From Lentilactobacillus kefiri (GTDB taxonomy: Bacteria; Bacillota; Bacilli; Lactobacillales; Lactobacillaceae): a stretch of 64,000 nt of DNA. Of the stretch, positions 26,584-34,819 are shown piece after piece (within the stretch, counting starts at the first letter, position 1; every line of letters starts with the position of its first letter). The notes below the pieces were generated by a model. It saw nothing but the letters and a program-made list of their open reading frames with translations. It made no database searches and was not told the DNA's origin. The DNA lies in contig NZ_BJVK01000003.1 in assembly GCF_007989105.1 (NCBI RefSeq), positions 62,001 through 126,000 on the forward strand, in the 5' to 3' direction. Position numbers and translations under genes: made by a program.

Positions 26584-29127
26584 TTGCATAAAGCAATCGC
26601 CAACGTATTAAAGATGACTCTGGGGTTAGGAATGGTTTTTTGTTTTTCAGGAAATCCCATTCATGCCTCAGACACCAGCAACATTAGTGTCGACGCAAAT
26701 CAAAGCATTCGCAAGACCGATCATGTTGCCAACGGATACTTGGCTGGACTAAGAAAAAATACCATTTCAGATCAAAGCCTTGTTAACAATCTAAAGCCGC
26801 AAACGTTCACTCAACCAAGTCAATCAGTTGACGGTAAAGCCAATGAACATGTGCCAGACGGTACTTTTACCGATATCGTGCCAATTTCAAAGGCTGCGGG
26901 ATCAAAGGTTGTTGTTCGATTCATGGATATGTTCCATGGATTCCCGTATGAATTTTCAAGTAATGCCGAGTATGCAGCTAAGATCAAAGAGATTGTCACA
27001 CAAATCAAGAACAACGGAAATCAGGATCAGGTTTATGCATACGAAATCGCAAATGAACCTCAAAATGGTCCTTATCCATTCCGTAGTGTTAAAGATGAAA
27101 ATAGTTTTATGCCGTACTGGAACGCTGCTTATAAAGCCGTAAAAGAAGCAGATCCAAATGCTAAGATTGTTGGACCAAGTTTTTCAACATTTGGTGACGG
27201 CAGCAGCATGTGGTACTTCTTGAAATATGCCCAAAAAGATAAGACCTTACCAGATTACCTCTGCTGGCATGTTTGGAATTATAAGAATTTCAGTGGTAAC
27301 ATAACGCATCTTCATAACGAAGAAAAAGCATTAGGTATCAAACACATCCCAGTCTTTATCAACGAGTATAGTGATTATCAAGAGCAAGCTGTTCCCGGTT
27401 GGGAAGCGCACTATATTCAAATATTTGAAAATAACACAGATGTTGCCGGTGCCAACATGGCATACTGGTTCCAGCCAGGTAGATTATGCAATTTGTTAAC
27501 TTATAAGTCTGAACCTAATGGCGGATACTGGTTCTACAAATGGTATGCCGATATGGATGGCGAAATGGTAAAAGCTGATAATGTTGATCATCCAGATAAG
27601 ACTGCCGATAATGCAAATGGTGGCGGTATGTCTGACGATTATGCCGATCCACAAGTCGGAACCGTTGCCAGCCTTAACAATGATAATTCGCTGACCGTAT
27701 TACTTGGTGGTAAATCAGGGGATACAAATGTTAAAGTTAATGGATTATCTGCTGATAAGTTCGGGAGTGAAGTCAGTGTTGAAGCTGAAGAATCACCATG
27801 GTACGGAGCTGATACAGCAGTTAAAGTACCTACTCAATTATTTACCGGCAACCTCAAAGTTAATAATGGTTCTGTAACTGTTCCAGTTAAAGACATGAAG
27901 CTTGCCAGTGGATACCGTTTAGTTATCAAAAAAGCTACAAGTACAACCGGAACTGATCAAATCAATTACAGCAAACCTGATACTTCAATGGGAATTTACA
28001 AAGAAGCAGAAGATGCAGATTCAATTACAGGTGCACACATGGTTTATGGAAGTTATGCATCTGGAGGAGAATTTGAACGATCAGACGGTACTAATGCCAA
28101 GTTGACATTTAAAGTTAATGCCCCACAAGATGGCCAATATGCCTTTAATTTAGGTTACGGAAATGGTAATATTAGCGGTCAAGATGCGACTGAAAAGGTT
28201 TCAATCAACAATCAGTCTGAGACAGTTAACCTTCCGTTTACAGGAAATGGTACCGGATCTGCAAATAACCGACCAAATGGTAACGTTAGCGGAAAAGGAT
28301 ACTCAATTGATGCCACTGTTCAAGATAGCACCTTGTCTGGAAATTATATTCCATTGACATTAACAATTGGAAACCGAGTTGTTAAGAAGATCGCTTCTGC
28401 CGTTCCTCTTAAGAAGGATGAAAATACAATTACCCTTGAACAAGGTCAAAATAGTGCTGAAATCGACTTTATTCAGTTATTGCCACTCAGCACACCAACC
28501 CCAACTCCGACACCAAATCCAGTTGTTCCTTCCAATAATTCTTCAAGTAGTTCATCATCTTCTTCAAGCAGCTCATCAAGTTCATCATCAAGTTCTTCAA
28601 TTACCCCAGAGCCAAACAAGCCTAAAAAGCCATCTGTTCCAAAGAGTGCAGCGAAGGTTGGCTCAGCCGTTTACGCTACCAAACGGGTTAACATGTATAA
28701 ACATGTTAACTTCAAGAAATCACAACGGATTGCCACTTATGCAAAACAGAAACGGATCAGCCGACCAATGTTTATCGTCACTGGTTACGCTCGTTCCAAC
28801 GGTGGTGCATTGAGGTACAAAGTTCGTGATATCAATCATCACAGTAAGACCTATGGTAAGCGCGGATACATTACTGCTAACCGCAAATACATTGTGAATG
28901 CTTATTACAAATCAACGCCTAAGAAGAAACAGATCACTGTGATCAACCCTAAAGGTGTTAATGCTTACAAGAATAAGAATTTGACCAAGCAAGTTAAACA
29001 CTATAAGAAGGGCTCACACTTACGAGTTAAGAAATTGGTTAAATGGAACTTAACCACACGTTATCAGTTAACGAATGGTTATTATGTCACTGCCAATAAG
29101 TCATTCATTATTCAAGGTAACTATTAA
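26584..29127 (+). CDS. Secreted, surface-retained GH39-like glycosidase with CBM and DUF5776-like module
   Basis: An 847-residue modular protein. Numbered from the in-frame GTG at 26575 it shows: signal peptide (hydrophobic 8-26, cut after IHAS); a TIM-barrel fragment (about 95-330) with acid/base Glu161 in EIANEPQN and nucleophile Glu264 in VFINEYSDY; a C-terminal barrel beta domain; a CBM35/CBM6-like module (about 475-640, KEAEDADSITGAHMVYG); a Pro-Thr then poly-Ser linker; and two repeats ending the protein that resemble DUF5776 (YKVRDINHHSKTYGKRGYIT), which hold proteins at lactobacillar cell walls. The real start is TTG at 26584: GAGGAG precedes it by eight bases and overlaps the GTG. 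GH39 includes enzymes releasing Gal-Ara or Arap-Ara disaccharides from gum arabic, which would fit the neighbouring GH36 and GH127. The GH family number is my inference. Confidence 0.82.
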   Translation: MHKAIANVLKMTLGLGMVFCFSGNPIHASDTSNISVDANQSIRKTDHVANGYLAGLRKNTISDQSLVNNLKPQTFTQPSQSVDGKANEHVPDGTFTDIVPISKAAGSKVVVRFMDMFHGFPYEFSSNAEYAAKIKEIVTQIKNNGNQDQVYAYEIANEPQNGPYPFRSVKDENSFMPYWNAAYKAVKEADPNAKIVGPSFSTFGDGSSMWYFLKYAQKDKTLPDYLCWHVWNYKNFSGNITHLHNEEKALGIKHIPVFINEYSDYQEQAVPGWEAHYIQIFENNTDVAGANMAYWFQPGRLCNLLTYKSEPNGGYWFYKWYADMDGEMVKADNVDHPDKTADNANGGGMSDDYADPQVGTVASLNNDNSLTVLLGGKSGDTNVKVNGLSADKFGSEVSVEAEESPWYGADTAVKVPTQLFTGNLKVNNGSVTVPVKDMKLASGYRLVIKKATSTTGTDQINYSKPDTSMGIYKEAEDADSITGAHMVYGSYASGGEFERSDGTNAKLTFKVNAPQDGQYAFNLGYGNGNISGQDATEKVSINNQSETVNLPFTGNGTGSANNRPNGNVSGKGYSIDATVQDSTLSGNYIPLTLTIGNRVVKKIASAVPLKKDENTITLEQGQNSAEIDFIQLLPLSTPTPTPTPNPVVPSNNSSSSSSSSSSSSSSSSSSSSITPEPNKPKKPSVPKSAAKVGSAVYATKRVNMYKHVNFKKSQRIATYAKQKRISRPMFIVTGYARSNGGALRYKVRDINHHSKTYGKRGYITANRKYIVNAYYKSTPKKKQITVINPKGVNAYKNKNLTKQVKHYKKGSHLRVKKLVKWNLTTRYQLTNGYYVTANKSFIIQGNY

Positions 29128-29169
29128 ACCATTTCAATGAAAGATCTTTAAATGCAACATAAAGGGCCG

Positions 29170-29198
29170 TCAGAAATAATCTGACGGTCCTTTTTAGT
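29170..29198. terminator. Terminator between GH39-like gene and aminotransferase pseudogene
   Basis: GGGCCGTCAGA and TCTGACGGTCC form a stem of about 10 bp with a short AATAA loop and are followed by TTTTTAG. It serves the convergent genes. Confidence 0.8.
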
Positions 29199-29202
29199 GC
29201 AT

Positions 29203-30379
29203 TTATTTTGCTGATTCTGTTGAATAATCAACGACTAATTGTTTAACTGCCTTCATAGCCGCAGCCAGTGCTTCATCACTGGCAGCGTAACTAATTCTGA
29301 TATATTCGTTATCGCCAAATGGATCACCAGGCATCAAGCCGATGTGGTATTCCTTGGCCAACGTTTTGACAAATGCCCAGCTGTCCATGTGTAACCCTTC
29401 CGGAATTTTGGCAAAGACATAGAATGCCCCGCCCGGATGGACAACATCGAAACCAGCTTCAGTCATTTCTTTTGCAACGAAGTCACGGCGCTTTTCGTAT
29501 TCCTGAAGCATTGGTTTGGAATCATCCTGACCATGTTCCAGAGCTTCAATTGCAGCATACTGAACGATTGAAGCAGCCGCAGTTACTGTAAATTGGTGAA
29601 CTTTGGCAATTTCATCCACGAACCCGGAAGGACCAAAGATAAAGCCCAGCCGGTAACCAGTCATGGCATGAGACTTCGATAATCCATTAATGATAATCGT
29701 TTGATCCGGCAGGAATTCTGAAATTGAATAATGTTTCTGACCATAAGTCAGTTCACCATAGATTTCATTACTGATAACCCAAATGCCATTCTTCTTCAAG
29801 ACGGGGGCCAATGCAGCGATTTGTTCCTTAGAATAAGCCACCCCGGTTGGATTGTTGGGATCGGTTAAAATCAACCCTTTAACATTCAAATCAGGATGAT
29901 CATCAATTGCCTTTTGGACTTTGGCTGGCGTGAGAATAAAGTCATCATCACTGGTATCCACCAAAAGCGTATTCAGCTCATTTAAAGTAGTTGAGGCGTC
30001 ATATAGCGGATAAAGCCGGAGTTGGAATAATCACGGCATCACCAGGCTTAAATAACGTTTTAACGGTAACTGCCACTGCCTCGGTTGCCCCAACGGTCAC
30101 GACAATTTGATCAGCTGGATAATCATAGCCAAATTTGTCACGATAATATTTTGAGGCCGCGTCCCGGAGTTCTTGATAACCCCAATAATATGGATAGTGA
30201 GACTTGTTATCATTGATGGCATCAATCGCGGCCTGCTTGATATGATCAGGAACGTTAAAGTTGGGTTCCCCCAAAGTTAATTTGATAATCTTGGGATCAA
30301 CACTGATTTCATGGTCAAACTTACGCATTGCAGAAGGCATGACCTTTAACACATACGGGTTAATTTCATTTAATTCCAT
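29203..30379 (-). pseudogene. Class I aminotransferase (AraT/PatA type), disrupted by a +1 frameshift
   Basis: Two frames together make a complete PLP aminotransferase of about 391 residues. Residues 1-121 (MELNEINPYVLKVMPSAMRK to VIIPTPA) read in one frame from 30379. The rest (DASTTLNELNTLLVDTSD onward, with LTDPNNPTG and the PLP lysine in NGLSKSHAMTGYRLGF) is in the next. The break is at the minus-strand text GCTTTATCCGC (around 30012-30014). Removing one T restores PTPAYPLYDAS, the expected family sequence, whereas the actual frame stops after PALSAI. Intact relatives transaminate aromatic amino acids, methionine or N-acetyl-diaminopimelate. Either the gene is dead or one base of the sequence is wrong. 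The ribosome site CGGAGG is intact, and no other decay is visible. Confidence 0.88.
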
Positions 30380-30548
30380 ATCGAAACCTCCGGGGATATT
30401 TATTTTGAATCTGACTATTAAAAGTTATTGTTAATAATATATCAATCGAGGGGAAAGTCAATCAGATTTAGTGAAATAATGAATAATTATTCTATTGATT
30501 CGATATTTAATGTGTAATGATACATTGTGATGTGAGGTCGATCACTCG

Positions 30549-31187
30549 TCAATTTTGGGGAAACGTCGCAATCTGCCAGGAATTATTCCGATAAGTTGCG
30601 GAAAACACGGACCCGACACTGTCAATTCCTTGCTTCTTCAGCTCGGATTCAATCCATGATTCATCTTTCCCCATGATTTCTAAAACATCGGGATCAATTT
30701 TTCCATCGACAATGACCGGGTAACGAATGCTGCCTTGGCCTTGATTCAAAACAGTTAACTGACCGTTTTGTTCAAGAATTGCCCGTTTGACATCCTTCAT
30801 GTCATAAACGCCTGCCGTCCGTAACTTGAAATTAACATCTGATGCAGACAAATTCGCTTTTATACAGTTTTCGACCAGCAGCTCGCCATTTCTGACCAAC
30901 GTGATCGGCTCACCCTCAACGAACTTCCCTACCCAATGAATATGGGTTTTCAAATATCTTGTCACCATGATCAAAAGTGCCCACAATAACAAAATTACCA
31001 AGAACTGAGCCATCGTAATTGCCGGGTTATAAATGACCCCGCCAATAATGCCACCAAGAACATAGTTCTGCAGCTGGTCCATCGCAGACGTAGGTGCCAG
31101 GTTGCCTTTCCCGGTCAAATTAATTAACACCGTAATAAATAAGAATCCGACAATTAATTTAAGTGTAACATCTGAATATGTAAACAT
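30549..31187 (-). CDS. YetF/DUF421 membrane protein
   Basis: A 212-residue protein with three membrane helices in the first 80 residues (FLFITVLINLTGKGNLAPTSAMDQLQNYVLGG is the typical beginning) and a cytoplasmic C-terminal YetF domain (EGEPITLVRNGELLVENCIKANLSASD, LRTAGVYDMKDVKRAILEQNGQLTV). YetF proteins are widespread; in Bacillus spores related proteins take part in germinant responses, but the function in lactobacilli is unknown. Its ATG overlaps the stop codon of the DUF3290 gene (TAATG), showing translational coupling. The ending is a typical C-terminal tail without further motif. Confidence 0.92.
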   Translation of the reverse strand: MFTYSDVTLKLIVGFLFITVLINLTGKGNLAPTSAMDQLQNYVLGGIIGGVIYNPAITMAQFLVILLLWALLIMVTRYLKTHIHWVGKFVEGEPITLVRNGELLVENCIKANLSASDVNFKLRTAGVYDMKDVKRAILEQNGQLTVLNQGQGSIRYPVIVDGKIDPDVLEIMGKDESWIESELKKQGIDSVGSVFSATYRNNSWQIATFPQN

Positions 31188-31639
31188 TATTGAGCCTCCT
31201 CAACCTTAATTTTGCTTGCGCCGTCTAATTCAACTTTCTCTAAAACAAAGGCAGATCCGTCTGAATTGTAATCAACTCGGAAGTAACCCCGCGGCGTTTT
31301 AACCATCAAATTGGCATTCACGTTGGTCGAATTCACACTGATGGTTTTTGGCTGGACATGCAGCCGGTTGGCCACTTGCTTAACAGTTTGGGTAATCTGG
31401 CCGGTCTGCTTTGATGATGACTGAATCGAATTGAAATCATTATATTGAAGTGCCAGAACCAATAATAGAAGTGTCGCCACAATAATGCTTAAATCCTTGT
31501 ATTTGATGTCCATTCGATTCCGCAGGTAATGAATCAGAAAAAGAATAAAGATGACCGCCAGCACACTTAAAACAGCAATCCGGCCATACTGCCAGTTACT
31601 TTGAGACTGATGAAGATAATCGTACGTATAGAATGTCAT
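31187..31639 (-). CDS. DUF3290 family membrane protein
   Basis: A 150-residue protein with two membrane helices (about residues 20-40 and 50-65) and an extracytoplasmic domain. It begins MTFYTYDYLHQSQSNWQYG and matches the DUF3290 proteins that sit beside YetF in many lactobacilli. GGGGG-type ribosome site before the ATG. Its stop overlaps the start of the YetF gene by one base, so the two probably form one complex. Function unknown. Confidence 0.88.
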   Translation of the reverse strand: MTFYTYDYLHQSQSNWQYGRIAVLSVLAVIFILFLIHYLRNRMDIKYKDLSIIVATLLLLVLALQYNDFNSIQSSSKQTGQITQTVKQVANRLHVQPKTISVNSTNVNANLMVKTPRGYFRVDYNSDGSAFVLEKVELDGASKIKVEEAQ

Positions 31640-31726
31640 AAGGATCCCCCTTGATATTTCGCTAAATACAATTGTTTATTGTAAACCAAATGACGTCGAC
31701 CACCACAAAATTGATCGACATAACAA

Positions 31727-31758
31727 AAAAAGCCGAGTCCATGACAGGCTCGACCGTT
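31727..31758 (-). terminator. Orphan intrinsic terminator upstream of the DUF3290 gene
   Basis: On the minus strand GTCGAGCC, the loop TGTCAT, and GGACTCGGC pair (8 bp with one bulge) and are followed by seven T residues. It lies about 90 bp before the DUF3290 start, yet the next gene upstream is on the other strand. It therefore ends either a leader (attenuation) or a short RNA made from 31760-31970. The rest of the 334-bp spacer (31640-31973) shows no gene. Confidence 0.65.
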
Positions 31759-31973
31759 CTGAATTTTATTTTTAACTATACACTACGACGTTTGAATACC
31801 ACATAGCAAGCAACCATCATATTTTAAGTGACGATTGGCTATAAGGATAACATATGTGTTAAAACATACACAACACCCCATTTCACATCACAGCTTTACA
31901 TTATCTGCTATGATGGGGTTGGGGAAAAATCACGAAAAGCTTATTTGAATCAAAAATCGAGGTAATTCTGCTT

Positions 31974-32660
31974 ATGACAAAAGCATTAATGGTGGGTACA
32001 AACACCCCCACATTCAAGAAAATCCAGCGGGCAACCGGCATCTGGCTAAAAGAAGCGACCCACTTTAATGACGTCATGACCGATAACGGTATCGATGTTG
32101 ACTACCTCAGTCCAAACGGTGGCTACATTCCAATTGATCCACTCAGTTTGGGAACTGATGATATGGACGCGGTCGATTGGAAATTTTATTTGGATGATGA
32201 ATTCAGAAACCAACACTTGGCAAAATCGTTGAAGCCAAAAGACGTCAATCCAAAAGATTATCAGGTAATTTACTTTATCGGCGGTCACGGCGCAATGACC
32301 GACTTTCCTGAAAATACCGAGTTGGCTCAAATTGCCCAAACAATTTATGCCAATAACGGCATTATCGCCGCCAATTGTGTTGGCTCATGTGCCCTCTTGG
32401 CTCTAAGAACCAAGGATGGTAAACGGTTTGTTCACGGCCGTAAGCTGACCGGATTCACCGATGACGAAGAGGCCCTGAATGGTCTGACAAACGACGTTGA
32501 ATTTCTAATCGAAGATGAATTGAGTAAAGCAGGCGCCAATTTTGTAAAAGGAACTGCTTTTGAACCGAATGTCGTCGTCGATGATCGCTTGATTACCGGG
32601 CAAAATCCGAATTCAGCAACCGGCGTTGGCGACGCAATTATTAAAGAATTACTGCAATAA
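31974..32660 (+). CDS. DJ-1/PfpI family protein (Hsp31-like)
   Basis: A 228-residue protein of the class I glutamine amidotransferase-like superfamily. The nucleophile elbow is IIAANCVGSCALLAL with Cys135. The conserved early glutamate is Glu27 in GIWLKEATHFNDVM, followed by the family text DVDYLSPNGG. The GHGAMTDF segment forms the oxyanion loop. The third residue, often His next to the Cys, is Val here. Related proteins act as glyoxalase III, deglycase or stress chaperones. ATCGAGG precedes the ATG. The gene stands alone. Confidence 0.85.
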   Translation: MTKALMVGTNTPTFKKIQRATGIWLKEATHFNDVMTDNGIDVDYLSPNGGYIPIDPLSLGTDDMDAVDWKFYLDDEFRNQHLAKSLKPKDVNPKDYQVIYFIGGHGAMTDFPENTELAQIAQTIYANNGIIAANCVGSCALLALRTKDGKRFVHGRKLTGFTDDEEALNGLTNDVEFLIEDELSKAGANFVKGTAFEPNVVVDDRLITGQNPNSATGVGDAIIKELLQ

Positions 32661-32710
32661 TTCAAATCAAGCTATTCAAGTAGTGATGAATCATCACACC
32701 TGAATAGTTT

Positions 32711-32917
32711 TTATTTTCTCGAATTCTTGGGTTTTTGGATCAATCCTTCAATTAACAGACTCAAGCCAAACAAAAACTCCGCCAAGTTGATCCACCACCA
32801 ATTAGAAAAAACTGGGTTGTTTGGTGCAACCGCCGGGAAGAGTGAAATGCCACCCAGAAACATGATGAAGCCAAGCCAAAAATTAAATGACTTATAAAAT
32901 AATTTATTGAACTTCAA
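32711..32917 (-). CDS. Small two-helix membrane protein with TTG start
   Basis: The 68-residue product starts with TTG at 32917, seven bases after a strong AAAAGGAG site. A frame-internal ATG upstream (32935) overlaps that site and cannot use it. It has two hydrophobic segments (about residues 11-27 and 38-57) separated by PAVAPNNPVFSNWWW, and a basic end. I do not recognise the family. It lies just after the terminator of the sugar porter. Confidence 0.7.
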   Translation of the reverse strand: MKFNKLFYKSFNFWLGFIMFLGGISLFPAVAPNNPVFSNWWWINLAEFLFGLSLLIEGLIQKPKNSRK

Positions 32918-32958
32918 AATAATTCTCCTTTTCATTTTTGCCAAATTATAGCACGTAA

Positions 32959-32996
32959 AAAAAGAGAAACGCCAATTGACAGGCGTTTCTCTTTTT
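32959..32996. terminator. Terminator of the sugar porter gene
   Basis: AGAGAAACGCC (32963-32973) and GGCGTTTCTCT (32982-32992) form a perfect 11-bp stem with A and T runs on both sides. Confidence 0.92.
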
Positions 32997-33016
32997 ATGC
33001 AAATTGATACTTTCAA

Positions 33017-34402
33017 TTATTTATTAATGTTTTCTTCTTCAATATCTTCCAAACTGCGACCCTTGGTTTCTGGAACTCGTGAATGGATAAACCAGACACC
33101 CAGAAGACAGATGACACCGAAGATGGCAAATACAGCGTCCTGAGGCATGCTGGCAGTCATGATTGGGAAGAGTAGGCCGACAGCAAATGAACCCACCCAG
33201 TTGGCTGATGAGGCAGCACCTGAGGCACGGCCACGAATTGCCAATGGGAATACTTCACCAATGATAACCCAGGTCAATGGAGCCCAAGTAAATGAGTATG
33301 CGGCAACATAGATACTCAAGAACACCACAATCAATAATGGGCTTGAATTTGGCATCAGCAATTTAATAACAGTTGGTAATAAGAATGACAGACCCATAAC
33401 GGTTCCACCAAGAATTAACAATGTCCGACGCTTGAACTTATCGGCAATTCCTAAGAATACCAGTGAACCCACAACCAAAATGATTCCTTGAATAATCGGC
33501 CACATCAATGCAGAGTTGGCTGCAGCGCCAGTGGCTTTTTCAACGATCAATGGAATGTAGTAGAAGATTGCGTTGGCATTTTGGAACTGCTGAAATGCAG
33601 CTACACCGATACCGGCAATTGCCAAATAACGATACTTGGAACTAAATACTGTGCCCCAAGTCGTTGCTTTTGAAATTTTCTTTTCTTGTGAAGCAGTGTC
33701 TTGAATTTGTTCGAGTTCTTTGTCAATTCCTTCATCGCTGTCACGAATATAGCTCAATACGCGACGGGCATCATCAGGACGACCATTTTTAACGAGAAAT
33801 CTTGGTGATTCTGGTAATTTCAATACACCAAAGAACAGGATTAAAGCTGGAACCGCTGCGAGACCAAGCATTGAACGCCATGCCCAGTTTTCAGGCAAAT
33901 CTTTCAATACAAAATCCATCACATATGAGAGCAGCATCCCTGACACAATCATTGTCTGGTTAATCCCAGTCAAGCGTCCCCGCATTTTAGCCGGTGCCAT
34001 TTCTGACATATAGGCAGGAACCAAGGCTGATGAAGCACCAACAGCTAGTCCAAGGAACACCCGCACGGCAATTAAATAAAATTGACCATCGTGAGGGGAG
34101 ATTGCTGAGAGTAATGATCCAGCCATAAAAATCAGTGCTGAAATCAGGATCATCTTTCGTCGGCCTAATTTATCAGAAATCTGGCCGGCGATTGCGCCAC
34201 CAAAAATAGCCCCGAGCATCACTGCAGAGGTTATCCAGCCAGTGATCGTGGCATTGTTTTGAAGTCCCCAATCAGTTTGCAGGAATGGGAGAGCCCCCGT
34301 CATTACCCCAATATCATATCCGAATAAAATCCCGCCAAATGAACCAAAGAAATAAATAAATCTGCTTGAGATTTTCTTTTCTGTTGCAGAAACCTTTTCC
34401 AT
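33017..34402 (-). CDS. MFS sugar porter (sugar:H+ symporter)
   Basis: A 461-residue transporter of the sugar porter family with 12 hydrophobic segments. Diagnostic motifs: GGILFGYDIGVMTGALPF (helix 1), GQISDKLGRRKM, VPAYMSEMAPAKMRGRL, KLPESPRFL and the final VPETKGRSLEDIEEE. The ATG at 34402 follows AAGGAG; the frame is open 33 codons further without a ribosome site. D-xylose, L-arabinose or myo-inositol are the usual cargo of such proteins in lactobacilli; the sequence does not decide between them. Its long upstream region contains a cre-like site and paired repeats, so it is probably sugar-regulated. Confidence 0.9.
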   Translation of the reverse strand: MEKVSATEKKISSRFIYFFGSFGGILFGYDIGVMTGALPFLQTDWGLQNNATITGWITSAVMLGAIFGGAIAGQISDKLGRRKMILISALIFMAGSLLSAISPHDGQFYLIAVRVFLGLAVGASSALVPAYMSEMAPAKMRGRLTGINQTMIVSGMLLSYVMDFVLKDLPENWAWRSMLGLAAVPALILFFGVLKLPESPRFLVKNGRPDDARRVLSYIRDSDEGIDKELEQIQDTASQEKKISKATTWGTVFSSKYRYLAIAGIGVAAFQQFQNANAIFYYIPLIVEKATGAAANSALMWPIIQGIILVVGSLVFLGIADKFKRRTLLILGGTVMGLSFLLPTVIKLLMPNSSPLLIVVFLSIYVAAYSFTWAPLTWVIIGEVFPLAIRGRASGAASSANWVGSFAVGLLFPIMTASMPQDAVFAIFGVICLLGVWFIHSRVPETKGRSLEDIEEENINK

Positions 34403-34690
34403 GAAAATTCTCCTTTTTAATGCATAAAGCCACTGCAGATTTACATGTATCCCATTTCGAAAGGGTTGAAAGGGGTTACATAACAAATCATACAAATTCA
34501 CAACAATTTTTTATTAAATGAAGCTACAGGCAAACATTGTTATAGTAACGCTTACATTAGTTTTCACAGCACAGAATCTGTGCTATCAAAAAATAACTGG
34601 CGTCCATAATTTGTTATGTTAACGGATTCATCCGTATAAATCAACCCCTATGAACTATTATCATACAAATTATCGATTTTGAGGACAATA
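34403..34690 (-). promoter_or_regulatory. Control region of the sugar porter gene
   Basis: An 11-bp element ACATAACAAAT (34478-34488) occurs again as its exact inverse ATTTGTTATGT (34609-34619). A 12-bp direct repeat ATCATACAAATT lies at 34487-34498 and 34660-34671. AGCACAGA-A-TCTGTGCT (34568-34584) is a perfect dyad. TGTAAGCGTTACTA on the minus strand (34544-34557) matches 12 of 14 cre positions. The arrangement suggests a looping regulator plus CcpA. No gene is visible in the 417 bp between the porter and budA. Confidence 0.55.
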
Positions 34691-34694
34691 AAAC

Positions 34695-34723
34695 GCACTC
34701 ACCATGGGAATCGTGGTGAGTGC
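34695..34723. terminator. Terminator downstream of budA
   Basis: GCACTCACCA (34695-34704) and TGGTGAGTGC (34714-34723) form a perfect 10-bp stem; T-rich sequence follows in both directions. Confidence 0.85.
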
Positions 34724-34819
34724 ACTTTTTTTACTAATGCTTTTATTACGTTTACTAAAAGGTTATAACTGCTGTCATTGACGATTACTTACAACGATAT
34801 AATTTATTAACCGGTGAGA

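Noticed and set aside
28535-28602. Tandem repeat as a possible CRISPR or VNTR
   Set aside because: It is in frame, encodes a serine linker with mixed Ser codons, and has no spacer pattern.
30010-30016. Programmed frameshift in the aminotransferase gene
   Set aside because: There is no slippery heptamer or downstream stem, and class I aminotransferases are not known to use frameshifting; a plain indel is simpler.
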